A program made the translations under genes and the position numbers. A stretch of 39,861 nucleotides of DNA, from NCBI GenBank assembly GCA_029977865.1, contig JAPOKA010000026.1:1-39861 (forward strand), in the 5' to 3' direction. Position 1 is the first letter of the stretch. Each line of letters opens with the position of its first letter. The DNA comes from a bacterium (GTDB taxonomy: Bacteria > Planctomycetota > Phycisphaerae > Phycisphaerales > SM1A02). The notes beneath the pieces were generated by a model. The model did no database searches. It saw only the letters and a program-made list of their open reading frames with translations, and was not told the origin of the DNA. Shown in pieces: positions 17,300 through 24,742 of the stretch.

Positions 17300-17995
17300 A
17301 TGAACCGAATCGTCGCCACCGCCGTGCTCGCCCTCTCGATCGTCGGCCTCGCCGCCTCCGCTCAGGAGGCCAAGGCCCCCCGGAAGGGCCTCCCCTACAT
17401 GCTCCCCACCTGCTGCATCTCCGGTGAGCCCCTTGGAGACGACGCGGTGGTGGTGATCCTCGAGGGGCAGAAGAAGCCGGGCGACAACGGTCGCGAGCTC
17501 AAGTTCTGCTGTGCGACCTGCGCGGGCATGTTCCGCAGCAATCCGCTCGAGTATCTCTCGAAGATCAACGCCGAAATGGTGAAGCAGCAACTCGCCTGGT
17601 ACCCGAACATCCACTGCCCGGTCATGACCGACGAGGCGCTTCCGGCCGCCGGCGGCCCCGATGCGGGTGAAGCCAAGAACATCATCTACGCCAACCGTCT
17701 CGTTCGCCTGTGCTGCGGCAAGTGCGTGCGGAAGTTCAACGCCGATCCCGAGAAGTACCTCAAGACGCTCGACGAGATGATCGTCGCCGAGTGCTCGAAG
17801 AACTATCCCCTCACCACCTGCCCGGTGAGCGGCAAGCCGCTGCCCGAGAAGCCCGCGACCGTCATCGCAGACAACCAACTGGTGAAGCTCTGCTGCCCGG
17901 GATGTGCAGGGGCGGTCGAGAAGGACCCGGCCAAGTACGCGGCGATGGTCGTCGAGGCGGCGAAGCAGGCCAAGGCTCCGGCCACCCGCCAGTGA
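17300..17995 (+). CDS. Secreted protein with three TRASH/YHS-like metal-binding repeats
   Basis: The 231-residue product has a signal peptide with likely cleavage after ASA at residue 21. Three Cys repeats follow, at about 37-86, 105-153 and 173-213. Each has an entry of Cys-Pro/Cys plus S or M (TCCISGEPL, HCPVMTDEAL, TCPVSGKPL) and an exit of the form FCCxxCxxxFxxxPxxY. The third exit lacks the Phe (CAGAVEKDPAKY). This pattern resembles TRASH and YHS domains, which bind copper or other soft metals. A periplasmic metal carrier or sensor is plausible but unproven. SD-like GGAG lies just upstream (17289-17292), and an AACACT string at 17257-17262 may be its -10 element. Confidence 0.75.
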   Translation: MNRIVATAVLALSIVGLAASAQEAKAPRKGLPYMLPTCCISGEPLGDDAVVVILEGQKKPGDNGRELKFCCATCAGMFRSNPLEYLSKINAEMVKQQLAWYPNIHCPVMTDEALPAAGGPDAGEAKNIIYANRLVRLCCGKCVRKFNADPEKYLKTLDEMIVAECSKNYPLTTCPVSGKPLPEKPATVIADNQLVKLCCPGCAGAVEKDPAKYAAMVVEAAKQAKAPATRQ

Positions 17996-18029
17996 CCCGC
18001 TCGGCGGACCTCGCCGAACTCCACTGAGA

Positions 18030-18698
18030 TCACACCCCTGCCGCCGGCTCCCAGAGGGCCGGCGGCGGTGCTTCCACGCAGGCGCCGTCGAGTTCGATCC
18101 GCCATGAGTGCAAGGCCAGACGTGACGCAGGCGAGCCGCCGTAGAGCGTGTCGCCCGCCAAGGCCGCACCAAGATGGGCGAAGCCCGCGCGAATCTGGTG
18201 GCGCCGACCCGCGCCAATCAGCGCGATCTCGAGGAGCCGCCGTGGGCCCTCGCGGAGCTCGAGGGTCTTCCAGCGGCAGCGGCCCTCCTCCTGCGGCTCG
18301 CCGTGGTCGCGAACGGTGACCTTGGACGAGCGTCGGTAACGACTCGAGAAGAAGAGCCGAAAGTCGCCCTCGGCAGCGAGTCGGTCGCCCTCCACCACGG
18401 CGAGGTAGGTCTTTCCGATCGAGCCGTCGCGAATCGCCGCGCGGAGCCGATCTCGCGATTCCGGATCGGTCGCCGCGAGCAGCACGCCGCTGGTCGCGAA
18501 ATCGAGCCGTTGCACCAGTCCGCCCTCGGGGAGGCCGCGGCACTCCGGGAAGGACGCCTGAAGGAATCCCTCGAGGGTCGGTCCCCCATCGCTCCGCGGC
18601 GAGGCGACCGAGTGCATGCCGCTGGGCTTGTCGAGGGCGATCCACCCTTGACCACGGTGGAGAAGCCTCGGGAACACCACCCTTGATTCGCCGGCCAT
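18030..18698 (-). CDS. RluA-family RNA pseudouridine synthase
   Basis: The 222-residue enzyme would isomerise uridine to pseudouridine in rRNA or tRNA. The catalytic Asp is in VQRLDFATSGVLLAA, the RLDxxTSG motif at about 70-85. A GRRHQIRAGFAHLGAALAGDTLYGG segment near 175-200 corresponds to the GRTHQIRxH motif. An N-terminal IALDKPSGMHS strand is also typical. There is no S4 RNA-binding domain, and the protein is shorter than RluC/RluD, which resembles RluA or TruC types; target uridine is unknown. The ATG at 18698 follows GAGGAT. Upstream starts exist, but they run into the hgd promoter region. Confidence 0.85.
   Translation of the reverse strand: MAGESRVVFPRLLHRGQGWIALDKPSGMHSVASPRSDGGPTLEGFLQASFPECRGLPEGGLVQRLDFATSGVLLAATDPESRDRLRAAIRDGSIGKTYLAVVEGDRLAAEGDFRLFFSSRYRRSSKVTVRDHGEPQEEGRCRWKTLELREGPRRLLEIALIGAGRRHQIRAGFAHLGAALAGDTLYGGSPASRLALHSWRIELDGACVEAPPPALWEPAAGV
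18040..18066. terminator. GC-rich hairpin at a convergent gene end
   Basis: GCCGCCGGC (18040-18048) pairs with GCCGGCGGC (18058-18066) around a nine-base loop. It lies within the last codons of the pseudouridine synthase gene and 45 bases after the stop of the TRASH-like gene, so it could end the latter. No T-tract is present. Confidence 0.3.
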
Positions 18699-18777
18699 GG
18701 CCCCATCCTCGCCTGCGGAGGGCGATTGTGCGACCCGATCCGCGAACGAATGCTTCAGCCCGACCATCGCCGATGCG

Positions 18778-18783
18778 TACCAT
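18778..18783 (+). promoter_or_regulatory. -10 element TACCAT of the homogentisate dioxygenase gene
   Basis: TACCAT lies 41 bases before the ATG at 18825. A GGAG Shine-Dalgarno site is at 18811-18814, ten bases from the start. Confidence 0.4.
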
Positions 18784-18824
18784 GCGCTTTCGCTTCCGTC
18801 CCCACTGCCCGGAGTGCCGCGAAC

Positions 18825-20195
18825 ATGGCCTACTACTCCAGTCTTGGACAACTTCCTCCCAAGCGACACATCCAGTTTCGCCGTCCCGACGGGGCGCTCT
18901 ACTCCGAGGAGGTCTTCGGCACCGAAGGCTTCGTCGGTCCGACCTCGACCCTCTACCACATCCATCCGCCCACCCAGGTGACCGGCTGGAAGACCCTCTA
19001 CTCCACCCGCGTCGAGTACGTCGAGGAGGAGGTGATGCGGATGCGGCACCTCAAGACCGCGCCGATGGCCGCCCATGGCGACCCCATCACCGGACGGGTG
19101 GTCCTCTTCGGCAACGCAGACGTCGAGATGAGCGTCTGCGTGCCCGCCGAGCCCATGAACTACTACTTCAAGAACGCCATGGGTGACGAGTGCATCTTCG
19201 TCCACCACGGCCGCGGCACGGTCTGGACCATGTTCGGGACGCTGAAGTTCCACGCCAAGGACTACATCGTCATTCCCAAGGGAACGATCTATCGCCTCGA
19301 GTTCGAGGAGGCCGATGCCGAGGGACCGGCCAACAAGTTCATCTGCTTCGAAACCGCCAACGGCTCGCACATCGCGCCGCCGCGGCGCTACCTCTCCAAG
19401 CAGACCTCGCAGTTCCTCGAGCATGCCCCGATGTGCGAGCGGGATCTGCGGCTTCCGCAGTTGCCGCTCACCTTCGACCGTCGCGGCGACCACGAGGTTC
19501 GCATCAAGGCCCGCGACTGCGTGCACAGCTACGTCTATCCCTACCACCCCCTCGACGTGGTGGGCTGGGACGGCTGCTACTACCCCTACCTCTTCAACAT
19601 CGACGACTTCAGCCCCATCGCGGCCAAGCACCACATGCCCCCGCCGACGCACCAGACCTTCGAGGGGCACAACTTCGTGATCTGCTCGTTCTGTCCGCGG
19701 GTGCTCGACTGGCATCCGCAGGCGATCCCCGTTCCCTACAACCATTCGAACCTCGACTCCGACGAGGTGCTCTACTACGTCGAGGGCAACTACAAGGCCC
19801 GCAAGGGCATCGAGGTCGGCTCGATCAGCCTGCACCCGCAGGGGATTCCCCACGGCCCCCACCCCGGCACCATCGAGAAGTCGCTCGGCGCGACCTGGAC
19901 CAACGAGCTCGCGGTGATGTGCGACACCTTCCGACCGCTCTTCCCGACCCGCGCCGCCCTCGATCTCGACGATCCCGCGTACCCGGCGAGCTGGGAGGGC
20001 GAGCATTTCCCCCTCGCCGCGGGAAACCACCACGCGGATGGATCCCACCGCAACGGCGTCCACACCAACGGCACTGCAAACGCCCCCCGCCGCGGCCGCA
20101 GCCCCGCCACCGTCGCCAAGAAGGCGAGCAAGCCCGGCAAGGCCGCCAAGACCTCCGGCAAGCGATCGCGTTCCGCCGCATCGCGGCGATCCTGA
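18825..20195 (+). CDS. hmgA: Homogentisate 1,2-dioxygenase with basic C-terminal tail
   Basis: The enzyme opens the ring of homogentisate to maleylacetoacetate in phenylalanine/tyrosine degradation, using Fe(II). Length is 456 residues. The iron ligands visible by pattern are H307 (VPYNHSN), E314 (DSDEVLYY) and H343 (GIPHGPHPG), with the same 36-residue gap between the two His as in the known enzyme. Catalytic core ends near residue 400. A tail of about 50 residues then follows: a His/Asn-rich linker and a Lys/Ala/Ser-rich stretch (AKKASKPGKAAK...KRSRSAASRRS) like histone H1 or bacterial H1-like tails. The start is ATG 18825 preceded by GGAG. Confidence 0.93.
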   Translation: MAYYSSLGQLPPKRHIQFRRPDGALYSEEVFGTEGFVGPTSTLYHIHPPTQVTGWKTLYSTRVEYVEEEVMRMRHLKTAPMAAHGDPITGRVVLFGNADVEMSVCVPAEPMNYYFKNAMGDECIFVHHGRGTVWTMFGTLKFHAKDYIVIPKGTIYRLEFEEADAEGPANKFICFETANGSHIAPPRRYLSKQTSQFLEHAPMCERDLRLPQLPLTFDRRGDHEVRIKARDCVHSYVYPYHPLDVVGWDGCYYPYLFNIDDFSPIAAKHHMPPPTHQTFEGHNFVICSFCPRVLDWHPQAIPVPYNHSNLDSDEVLYYVEGNYKARKGIEVGSISLHPQGIPHGPHPGTIEKSLGATWTNELAVMCDTFRPLFPTRAALDLDDPAYPASWEGEHFPLAAGNHHADGSHRNGVHTNGTANAPRRGRSPATVAKKASKPGKAAKTSGKRSRSAASRRS

Positions 20196-20211
20196 ACGAT
20201 TCCGCGTTTCG

Positions 20212-20904
20212 ATGAGAGTCCCCTGCATGGTCATTTCACTCGTTGCCATCGCGATGCTGCTCGGATGCGACGGTCACGCACCCGAAGCTTCGGCAACGCC
20301 AACCTCGATTCCGGTGGAGTCTGCGGCGATGAACCAAACCGATCAGACTCCGCCGCCCGCGTCATCGCCCGGCACTCCGCCCGGAGGTCGCGTGCCCGGC
20401 AGCGAGGCTGGATTCGGCGGCGGATCCAGTCCTTCGACGACTCCGCCCGAGGGTGAGCTGCCCAAGTCTCCTGCGGGACTTCCCATGCTGCCCATCGAGG
20501 TCAAGGGATCGAAGTTCATCATGGAACTCGCCCTGGATGAAGCGACGCGGCAGCGCGGTCTCGGCGGACGTCGCTCGCTGGCCTCCGACCGCGGCATGCT
20601 GTTCGTGCACAAGACTCCCGAGATCCAGAGCTTCTGGATGAAGGACTGCTTCATCGACATCGACATCGTCTATGTCGATGCGCAAGGCAAGGTCACCGCG
20701 ACCTACCGCATGAAGAAGGAGCCGCCGCGGAAGCCTGGCGAGAGCATCGTCGACTACCAGCGTCGGCTTCCCGGCTACTCGAGCCGCCGCTCCGCAGTGC
20801 TTGCGCTCGAGTTTGCCCCCGGCACCCTCGATCGGCTCGACATCCGCATGGGCGAGCCGTTGGGGCTCGACATGGCCAAGCTGCGAAGCATGGTTCGCGA
20901 GTAG
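20212..20904 (+). CDS. DUF192 domain lipoprotein
   Basis: The 230-residue product has a lipobox LLGC ending at Cys19 and a Pro/Gly/Ser-rich linker (about 20-95). The DUF192 domain (about 98-230) contains ELALDEATRQRGLGGRRSL, GMLFVHKTPEIQSFWMKDC and IDIDIVYVDAQGKV, the usual order. In the family, an RGLM...GMLF...FWM...PLDxxF pattern is diagnostic. Function of DUF192 is not known; many are exported. It starts 16 bases after the hmgA stop, so co-transcription is likely. A second ATG (residue 6) is possible. Confidence 0.85.
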   Translation: MRVPCMVISLVAIAMLLGCDGHAPEASATPTSIPVESAAMNQTDQTPPPASSPGTPPGGRVPGSEAGFGGGSSPSTTPPEGELPKSPAGLPMLPIEVKGSKFIMELALDEATRQRGLGGRRSLASDRGMLFVHKTPEIQSFWMKDCFIDIDIVYVDAQGKVTATYRMKKEPPRKPGESIVDYQRRLPGYSSRRSAVLALEFAPGTLDRLDIRMGEPLGLDMAKLRSMVRE

Positions 20905-20957
20905 CGCCCGCTCGCAATTTCGATCGACACCCGGCGGACCTGGACGCTCGCGGTCGA

Positions 20958-21026
20958 GTGCACGTGCTGCGAACTGCACCAACGCCCGGCCGCACCCAAT
21001 CCTGTGGACCTCGGGACTCTGGCCCG
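20958..21026. repeat. Intergenic repeat, copy A (single unit)
   Basis: This sits between convergent stops of the DUF192 and fumarylacetoacetase genes. It shares with copy B (37922-38043) the blocks GTGCACG, CTGCACCA, CGCCCGGCCGCAC, CTGTGGACC and CTCTGGCCCG in the same order. The core 37 bases (20974-21010) match 37943-37979 at 32 of 37 positions by eye. No reading frame here has protein character. Confidence 0.6.
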
Positions 21027-21058
21027 TGATGCGCCCGCGGTCTCATCAATCCGTGTGG

Positions 21059-22423
21059 CTACTCCGCGGGCAGGACGGTGCCGCGACACTCGCCAAGGCC
21101 AATGCGGCGGAATCCGTCGCGCTCGCACCATCCCCGCATGACGACCTCGTCGCCGTCGGCGAGAAAGGTCCGCGTCGAGCCGTCCGCGAGGGTGATCGGA
21201 TCCCTGCCCCGCCAAGTGCGCTCGAGCAGGCAGCCGCGGCTCGACTCCTCGGGCCCCGAAACCGTGCCGCTCGCGATCAAATCGCCCGGTGCGAGATTGC
21301 AGCCGGTCGAAGTGTGATGCGCGATCATCTGGCTCGGAGTCCAGTACATCTCGCGGTAGCGGCCGAGGCTGACCTGACTCTCCGCCGTGTCGCTGCCCCG
21401 CATCGACTCGGGAACGATCGCCACCGAGAGTTCAAGGTCGGGAAGGAAGTCCTCCGGCCGCACCAGATACTCGAGCAGCTGCGGGGCCCCCGCTTCTCGC
21501 GGCGGGCCGGGAGCGAGGAATGGCGCCAACGCCTCGAAGGTCACCACCCACGGGCTCATGCTGGTGGCGAAGTTCTTGGCATTGAACGGGCCGAGCGGCT
21601 GGTACTCCCACCCCTGCACGTCGCGGGCCGACCAGTCGTTGACGATCAACACCCCGAAGAGATGGTCGATCGCATCTCCGATCGGGATGCGCGACCCGAG
21701 GTCGTTGCCCGGACCCACGAGGAATCCGATCTCGAGTTCGTAGTCGAGCAGCTTCGAGGGCCCCCACTGAGGCGTGGTGGCGTGGGCAGGCATGGTCTGG
21801 CCGAAGGGTCGGCGAATCGCCGTTCCGCTCGCGAGCAGCGAGCTGGCTCTCCCGTGGTAACCCACCGGAAGGTGCTTCCAGTTGGGCATCAGCGGATTGT
21901 CGGGACGGAACATCGAACCCACGTTGGTGGCGTGGTGAATCGAGGCGTAGAAGTCGGTGTAGTCGCCGACCCGCGCGGGCACTCCCAAGCACGCATCGCC
22001 GCGAGATCTCAGCATCCGTGTGCGCTCGGGGTGATCGCGCAGTCTCGGTTCATCTTTCGAGAGCAGGCGAGAGGCTGCGCTCCGCACCGCCAACCATGCG
22101 GGCCGGCCCAGTCGCAGCAGATCGTTGAGGGCGTCCGCGCATAAGGCACAGCGAATCGGTCCCGGGAGCGCTTCGAGCAGCGAGAGTTCAACGCACGCCC
22201 GCAGGTCGAGAACCTCGTCGCCGATCGCGATGAGGATCCGCGATTCTCCCTCGCCAAATCGCCCGACTCCGAAGGGAAGGTTCTGGATGGGGAAGTCGGT
22301 GCCGGGACGATTGGCGGAGTCGACGAAGCTCTCGAGCGCCGGGTCGAGACTCGCCGCGAGCTCCGCGGGCCAGGCATCGCGGGCAAGTCCCGGCCGCCAG
22401 GTCTTCAAGGAGTGCTCAGGCAC
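21059..22423 (-). CDS. fahA: Fumarylacetoacetase
   Basis: The enzyme hydrolyses fumarylacetoacetate to fumarate and acetoacetate, the last step of tyrosine degradation. The product is 454 residues. By comparison with mammalian FAH, the metal ligands and catalytic residues are D157 and H164 in DYTDFYASIHHATNVG, E229 and E231 in DYELEIGF, and D263 in NDWSARD. The start is GTG at 22423, which overlaps the stop of the upstream gene by eight bases (GTGCCTGA), indicating coupling. The frame is open to 22786 but the start is fixed by the family N-terminus. Confidence 0.95.
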   Translation of the reverse strand: MPEHSLKTWRPGLARDAWPAELAASLDPALESFVDSANRPGTDFPIQNLPFGVGRFGEGESRILIAIGDEVLDLRACVELSLLEALPGPIRCALCADALNDLLRLGRPAWLAVRSAASRLLSKDEPRLRDHPERTRMLRSRGDACLGVPARVGDYTDFYASIHHATNVGSMFRPDNPLMPNWKHLPVGYHGRASSLLASGTAIRRPFGQTMPAHATTPQWGPSKLLDYELEIGFLVGPGNDLGSRIPIGDAIDHLFGVLIVNDWSARDVQGWEYQPLGPFNAKNFATSMSPWVVTFEALAPFLAPGPPREAGAPQLLEYLVRPEDFLPDLELSVAIVPESMRGSDTAESQVSLGRYREMYWTPSQMIAHHTSTGCNLAPGDLIASGTVSGPEESSRGCLLERTWRGRDPITLADGSTRTFLADGDEVVMRGWCERDGFRRIGLGECRGTVLPAE

Positions 22424-23360
22424 GCGAAGCCTCCTTGCTCGCCGACGAGGACTTCGAAAGCCATCCCAGCGCCTCGAGGTCCGCAAGCGGCTCGTCGATC
22501 GAACAGGAGCCAAACGCATGGGCAAACCGCTCTCGCGCGGTGAGCAGCTCTGCGTGCGAGAGGCGATGTCCTCGCCACGAGGCGTTCTCGCTGTCGAACC
22601 GGAACGACGCGGGATCGCGGTCTTCGAGCATCTCCGCAACCTGCCCCGGCTCGATGCGGTCGGTCCACAGCAGCGCTGCGGCGAGCATGATCCCGACACA
22701 CCCGAACTGATCGGCCGGAACCGCGGCGTTGTGGTTTCGCAAGGGGTGATGCAGCCCGGCGGTCGCCTTGAACGGCACCTCGGCACCGGCGCAGGCGGCG
22801 ATGAAATCCGCGAGCTGTTCGGTGGTCGGGTGCTCCTTGGCGGTCACGCCACCGGTGCGGACCTTGGCCCCGGCGTCGAGTCCGGCCATCGAGGCCACCA
22901 TGCCCCGCACATCCTTGAAGACCGGCAGCTCGAAGTAGGGAAAGAGCTCCTCCGGAATCCGGTCGAGGGCCTCGTCGATCTGTTCGCTCGAACCCACCTT
23001 GCACTCGAGGGTGTCGATCACCGCGGCACCGTCGAGCGAGTCGGCGTGGCGTTCATTGAAGCCGTCGATGGCGTCGAGCGCCCGGTCGAGCTGTTCCTCC
23101 CAGAGCGGCGGCGCCAGAGCGCTCAGTCGCCAGACCGGGGCGTTGAGCGCGTCCTTGGTCACCGGAAGCAACCCGCGAGACGCTTCCTCGAACTCCTTGA
23201 GGCGAGAGACCGGGACGATCACCCGTCCCATGAACCACGACTCGGGTCCGGTCACCGCCTTGGCATACCGACGCACCATCGGCGCCATGTCGAGAGTCGC
23301 CGGGGGAAAGAGCCCGGCGTAGTCGAGGATGCCTCCGAAGAGGGCGCGAAGCGTTCTCAT
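22416..23360 (-). CDS. Conserved-looking protein of unknown function, coupled to fumarylacetoacetase
   Basis: The 314-residue product is not a family I can name. It starts with MRTLRALFGGILDYAGLFPPATLDM, a segment that looks strongly conserved, and shows KATAGLHHPLRN near 220 and an FGCVGIMLAAALLW segment near 250. Alternating hydrophobic strands and helices without membrane segments suggest a TIM-barrel-like enzyme. It overlaps the fahA start by eight bases and is preceded by a PqiA-like gene ten bases upstream. That position suggests a role in aromatic amino acid degradation, but this is inference. Maleylacetoacetate isomerase is otherwise missing here. Confidence 0.75.
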   Translation of the reverse strand: MRTLRALFGGILDYAGLFPPATLDMAPMVRRYAKAVTGPESWFMGRVIVPVSRLKEFEEASRGLLPVTKDALNAPVWRLSALAPPLWEEQLDRALDAIDGFNERHADSLDGAAVIDTLECKVGSSEQIDEALDRIPEELFPYFELPVFKDVRGMVASMAGLDAGAKVRTGGVTAKEHPTTEQLADFIAACAGAEVPFKATAGLHHPLRNHNAAVPADQFGCVGIMLAAALLWTDRIEPGQVAEMLEDRDPASFRFDSENASWRGHRLSHAELLTARERFAHAFGSCSIDEPLADLEALGWLSKSSSASKEASRA

Positions 23361-23370
23361 GGGCGAGAGA

Positions 23371-24414
23371 TTACGCCGAAGCCGCGTCGATCGCTCGCAC
23401 CGCCTTCGAAACGGCGAGGGTGAGACCGGTGTAGACCACGATCGCGCCGAGCAGCACCCAGGCTCCCGCCTCGATCTCGGTCTTGATGAGCGACCGCCCC
23501 TCGAGCAGGACCAGCATCAGCGCCAGGCCGAAGACCTCGATGCCGGCCCAGCGTCGCGCGAGGGTCGCGAGGTCGAGGAGGGTGCGTCGGGCCGGTTCCC
23601 GCAGCGGCAGCAGAAAGGCTGCGGCCAGTGCGAGCAGTCGCAGCGTGGGCAGCACTCCCAACAAGGCGGTCATGATCACCGCGAACACGACCTCGTGGTC
23701 CTTCCACAAGGTCTCGACGGACGAGATCACGCTGTAGGCGTTGCCGTGCAGCATGAACTGATGGATCTTGAGAACGGGCAAGGCCACCGCGACGGAGAGG
23801 GTCGCGGCCGATGCGAGAATGATCGCGGGAAGCCCGAGGCGGCCGAACCACCCCAACCGCTTCCACGCCACCGTCCGCGCTGACGAGGTCGGCACGGCCG
23901 AACGTGCCTCGGTCCGCCGGGCCACCACCTCGGAGAGGATCATCGCGGTGCCGATGGCGCTCACGAAGAGATAGACCCCCGGCTTCACGTCGGTGCTCAC
24001 CACCCACTGCCCGCTCGCCAGCACCATCAGCAGCATCACCACGAAGACGTCGAGCAGCGACCATCGCCCCAGCTCGGCGAGCAGTCGCACGAAGCGGCCG
24101 CGACGAGACGGGTCCTTCCATCGAACCAGCAGCGCGATCGTCAATCCGATCAGCTTGGCGAAGGGAAAGCAGATCGAGAAGAAGACGATGAGGACGGCCA
24201 CCACTTCAAGTCCGCTCTTCCACATCATCACCACGGCTGCGGGAAGTTCGTAGACCTCGTCTGGCTGCAGCAGCTCGTGGATCTCCATGAACGGGATCGC
24301 GAGGGCGAGGCCGTTGGCGGCCAGCGCGGCCGCGATCGCAGCGACGAGGATCACCCTCGCAGGCCGGGAAAAGGCCTCGATCAGGCGAGCCGCGTTGGGT
24401 TCAAGTGCATTCAT
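23371..24414 (-). CDS. PqiA-like multi-pass membrane protein
   Basis: The 347-residue protein has about eight membrane segments in two similar halves. The first half contains ICFPFAKLIGLTIALLVRW followed by GRWSLLDVFVVMLLMV, the PqiA signature; the second half has ILASAATLSVAVALPVLKI and a GVLPTLRLLALAAAFLLPL segment. PqiA acts with MCE proteins in transport of lipids between membranes in some bacteria. Its Zn-ribbon, present in E. coli PqiA, is absent. No MCE gene is adjacent. The ATG at 24414 is used; a GTG at 24420 in frame is possible. It heads the operon with the unknown protein and fahA. Confidence 0.8.
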   Translation of the reverse strand: MNALEPNAARLIEAFSRPARVILVAAIAAALAANGLALAIPFMEIHELLQPDEVYELPAAVVMMWKSGLEVVAVLIVFFSICFPFAKLIGLTIALLVRWKDPSRRGRFVRLLAELGRWSLLDVFVVMLLMVLASGQWVVSTDVKPGVYLFVSAIGTAMILSEVVARRTEARSAVPTSSARTVAWKRLGWFGRLGLPAIILASAATLSVAVALPVLKIHQFMLHGNAYSVISSVETLWKDHEVVFAVIMTALLGVLPTLRLLALAAAFLLPLREPARRTLLDLATLARRWAGIEVFGLALMLVLLEGRSLIKTEIEAGAWVLLGAIVVYTGLTLAVSKAVRAIDAASA

Positions 24415-24457
24415 GAACACGCTGTGGGGCGAGCAAGCGGATCAAAACGCCGGTTTA

Positions 24458-24463
24458 AGGGTA
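24458..24463 (-). promoter_or_regulatory. -10 element TACCCT of the PqiA-like operon
   Basis: On the minus strand TACCCT (complement of AGGGTA) lies 43 bases before the ATG at 24414. It is identical to the hexamer before gltX. The -35 position is poor. Confidence 0.4.
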
Positions 24464-24742
24464 TCGGACGCATCCGCTGCTGCTCACCAGCCTCGTCGAC
24501 GGCTTGACTCGAGCGGACGAAGGGGGTTCCATGCCTCAAGACCGAACTGCCCTGCGCCTCTCCGAGGGTGCTTGGCGGTGGAGGCCCGTAGCCGCTGAGG
24601 CAGCGGGTCGAGTCGAACACATCCTGGGAAGTTCCCGCCGGAACGGGACTTCCAAACACACTCGGCCGCTGGGACGGCTGGTGAGATCGCCGCCTCCCGC
24701 GGCGGTGCCATCGCCGCGAGCAACCGCCTCGAAGGAGTTCCC
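24464..24742 (+). other. Long leader region before the radical SAM gene
   Basis: This 279-base stretch has no clear gene. It can form CCGCTG/CAGCGG (24591-24605, three-base loop) and a stronger hairpin, GGAAGTTCCCG with CGGGACTTCC (24627-24653, one bulged T, six-base loop). A TTGACT at 24504-24509 is a possible -35. A 71-codon frame from ATG 24531, preceded by AGGGGG, ends at 24746 with its TGA overlapping the TTG start of the next gene; its composition (Arg, Ala, Pro, Ser rich) is not protein-like, so a leader peptide is only a possibility. I could not match it to any riboswitch I know. Confidence 0.35.

Noticed and set aside
24550-24660. Lysine riboswitch before the KamA-like gene
   Set aside because: The conserved five-helix lysine riboswitch pattern could not be recognised; only two hairpins are clear.
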